Of a DNA stretch of 31,820 nt, positions 30,738 through 31,820 are shown piece by piece (position 1 is the stretch's first letter; the number at the start of each line of letters is the position of its first letter). Source of the stretch: CAZPZZ01 sp964591245. GTDB lineage: Bacteria > Acidobacteriota > Vicinamibacteria > Vicinamibacterales > UBA8438. Under the pieces are notes generated by a model. That model did no database searches. It was not told where the DNA came from and worked only from the letters and a program-made list of their open reading frames with translations. The position numbers and the translations under genes are program-made. The DNA lies in assembly GCA_964591245.1 (NCBI GenBank), contig CAZPZZ010000036.1, positions 1 through 31,820 of the forward strand, in the 5' to 3' direction.

Positions 30738-31721
30738 ATGAACCGCCCGCGTGCCGTGTTGATCGCCGCAGTCGGATTGTTGGCTCTTGTGCCTCTGCGT
30801 GCCGCGCTGGCGCAGACTTCCGGCTGGAGTCCAGAATTGCTGTCAGACGGGCAACCGAATATCACCGGGATGTGGAACAACTCGCGGGCGATGTTCACTC
30901 CACTTGAATTGCCAGAGGAGCTGGCTGGGCAGGAACTCTCTGTGGACGAATTGCAGGCGCGAGCCGAAGCCCGGGGGCAAGGCCGGATTTCTGCGTCCGA
31001 GTGGCGGGGTCATGAAAACTCGCGGGGCGTAGGGGGATATGGTACCTACTGGTTTGATTGGTACTGGGAGACGCCGGAGAACATCGGCCAGCCATCGTTG
31101 ATCGTAGAGCCCGCGAATGGACGTGTTCCTGCCCATACCGCGAATGCGCGTGAGTCGGTCGCCATGAATATGGCGGAACTTCACGATGCCGCTGAGAATA
31201 TGGAATCGGGGGATCGTTGCATCTCGCGCGGTGTACTGGGCATGATGATGCCGACCGAGTACAACAACGGTACGCTCATTCTGCAATCGCCCGGATACGT
31301 CATCATCCACAGCGAGATGATTCATAACGTGCGGATCATTCCGATTGACCAGCCGCACGCCGACGGCAAAGTGCGGCAGTGGGAAGGTGATCCCCGCGGA
31401 CACTGGGAAGGGAACACGCTGGTTGTGGAGTCTACTAACTTCAAGGCTGTCAAGAATATGCGTGGCCCATCGGCAGGTACACGGTCTCGGCAGTCGGAGT
31501 CGCAGCGTATTGTGGAGCGATTTACCGTGAGCGGCCCAGATTCGTTGCGATATGCGGTCACGATGAATGATGACGAGACGTATGCGGAGCCGTGGACGGC
31601 TGCGTTTCCCTTTAATCGGGATGATGAGTACGTGCAGTTTGAATACGCGTGCCATGAGGGGAACTATTCGGTGCCCAACGCGCTAGGTGGCGCGCGGATG
31701 GAGGAAGCGGTAACCCGGTAA
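30738..31721 (+). CDS. Secreted protein of the unnamed GVW / YACHEGN family, copy 2
   Basis: 327 residues from ATG 30738 (AAGGAG 6 nt upstream; an in-frame GTG-type start at 30696 would put 14 residues before the signal peptide). The signal peptide ends RAALAQ. It shares with the protein at 14052 the blocks NITGMWNN (aligned with DLQGVWDY), GRWEGNTLVV-type HWEGNTLVVESTNF, a single Cys in GDRCISRG, YNNGTLILQSPGYVIIHSEM, VERFTV and FEYACHEGNYS. The order and spacing match along the whole mature protein, but identity looks moderate, so they are old paralogues. Function unknown. The next exported protein starts 17 nt after the stop. Confidence 0.82.
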   Translation: MNRPRAVLIAAVGLLALVPLRAALAQTSGWSPELLSDGQPNITGMWNNSRAMFTPLELPEELAGQELSVDELQARAEARGQGRISASEWRGHENSRGVGGYGTYWFDWYWETPENIGQPSLIVEPANGRVPAHTANARESVAMNMAELHDAAENMESGDRCISRGVLGMMMPTEYNNGTLILQSPGYVIIHSEMIHNVRIIPIDQPHADGKVRQWEGDPRGHWEGNTLVVESTNFKAVKNMRGPSAGTRSRQSESQRIVERFTVSGPDSLRYAVTMNDDETYAEPWTAAFPFNRDDEYVQFEYACHEGNYSVPNALGGARMEEAVTR

Positions 31722-31738
31722 GGTTAAGGAGAGACGCT

Positions 31739-31820
31739 ATGCCCACTGCCATTGTTCTCGCGCTCTTGATTGGCGTGGGTGGGGTCACGTCAGTGACCTC
31801 CGCATCTGCGCAGACAGATT
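31739..31820 (+). CDS. Exported protein, 3' end outside the window
   Basis: ATG 31739 has AAGGAG (31726-31731) 7 nt upstream and opens a clear signal peptide (VLALLIGVGGV, end SASAQTD). Only 27 residues are visible. It starts 17 nt after the preceding secreted protein, so the two are surely co-transcribed. Identity cannot be judged from this fragment. Confidence 0.7.
   Translation, partial: MPTAIVLALLIGVGGVTSVTSASAQTD

Overview
The window looks like chromosomal DNA from an uncultured, GC-rich Gram-negative bacterium. My best guess is Acidobacteriota, probably a Vicinamibacteria-type lineage. That is inferred from gene content only: a tricorn-type protease, oligopeptidase B, a membrane/spermidine-synthase-like fusion, a PQQ-like propeller, a long FtsX/MacB-type permease, and two members of a secreted family with no name I know (GDPDLQGVW / YACHEGN motifs). 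There are no rRNA or tRNA genes, insertion sequences, phage genes or CRISPR arrays that I can see.

Layout. 1-2485 (+): a carboxylate-activating ANL enzyme (5' end outside the window) coupled to an aldehyde-dehydrogenase-fold reductase, resembling LuxE/LuxC or EhpF/EhpG pairs. 2654-6726 (+): an ABC ATPase overlapping (ATGA) a 1133-residue FtsX-type permease. 7241-12576 (+): exported tricorn homologue overlapping (ATGA) oligopeptidase B. 12676-13941 (-): exported PQQ-like propeller, divergent from the first secreted 'YACHEGN' protein (14052-15065, +). 15240-17849 (+): membrane/spermidine-synthase-like/TPR fusion. 17972-23607: an all-minus block with a membrane protein, TIGR01777 epimerase, XRE-cupin regulator, NTF2-like secreted protein, FetB-type permease, DUF2007, NIPSNAP, NUDIX and a DUF411 protein. 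24345-25853 (+): glycosyltransferase. 26152-28325 (-): DUF4242, PlsC-type acyltransferase, exported LON-domain protein. 28486-31820 (+): two hot-dog dehydratase halves, an exported cyclase-family hydrolase, the second 'YACHEGN' protein and the start of another exported protein.

The main discovery is the DUF411 gene at 23161-23607 (-). An ordinary ORF call starts at 23490 and loses the metal-binding motif. Upstream in the same frame there is a good ribosome-binding site, an ATG, a signal peptide and the sequence VYKSPT, then TGA, then GCCMGW. The TGA replaces the first cysteine of the SPT-C-GCC motif. A 7-bp stem with a loop beginning GGUC starts 11 nt after the UGA, and its loop begins at nt 18; the corresponding loop in the E. 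coli fdhF SECIS begins at nt 19. I read this as a selenocysteine-containing, exported, probably copper-binding DUF411 protein. TGA is a normal stop in other genes here, so the code is not reassigned.
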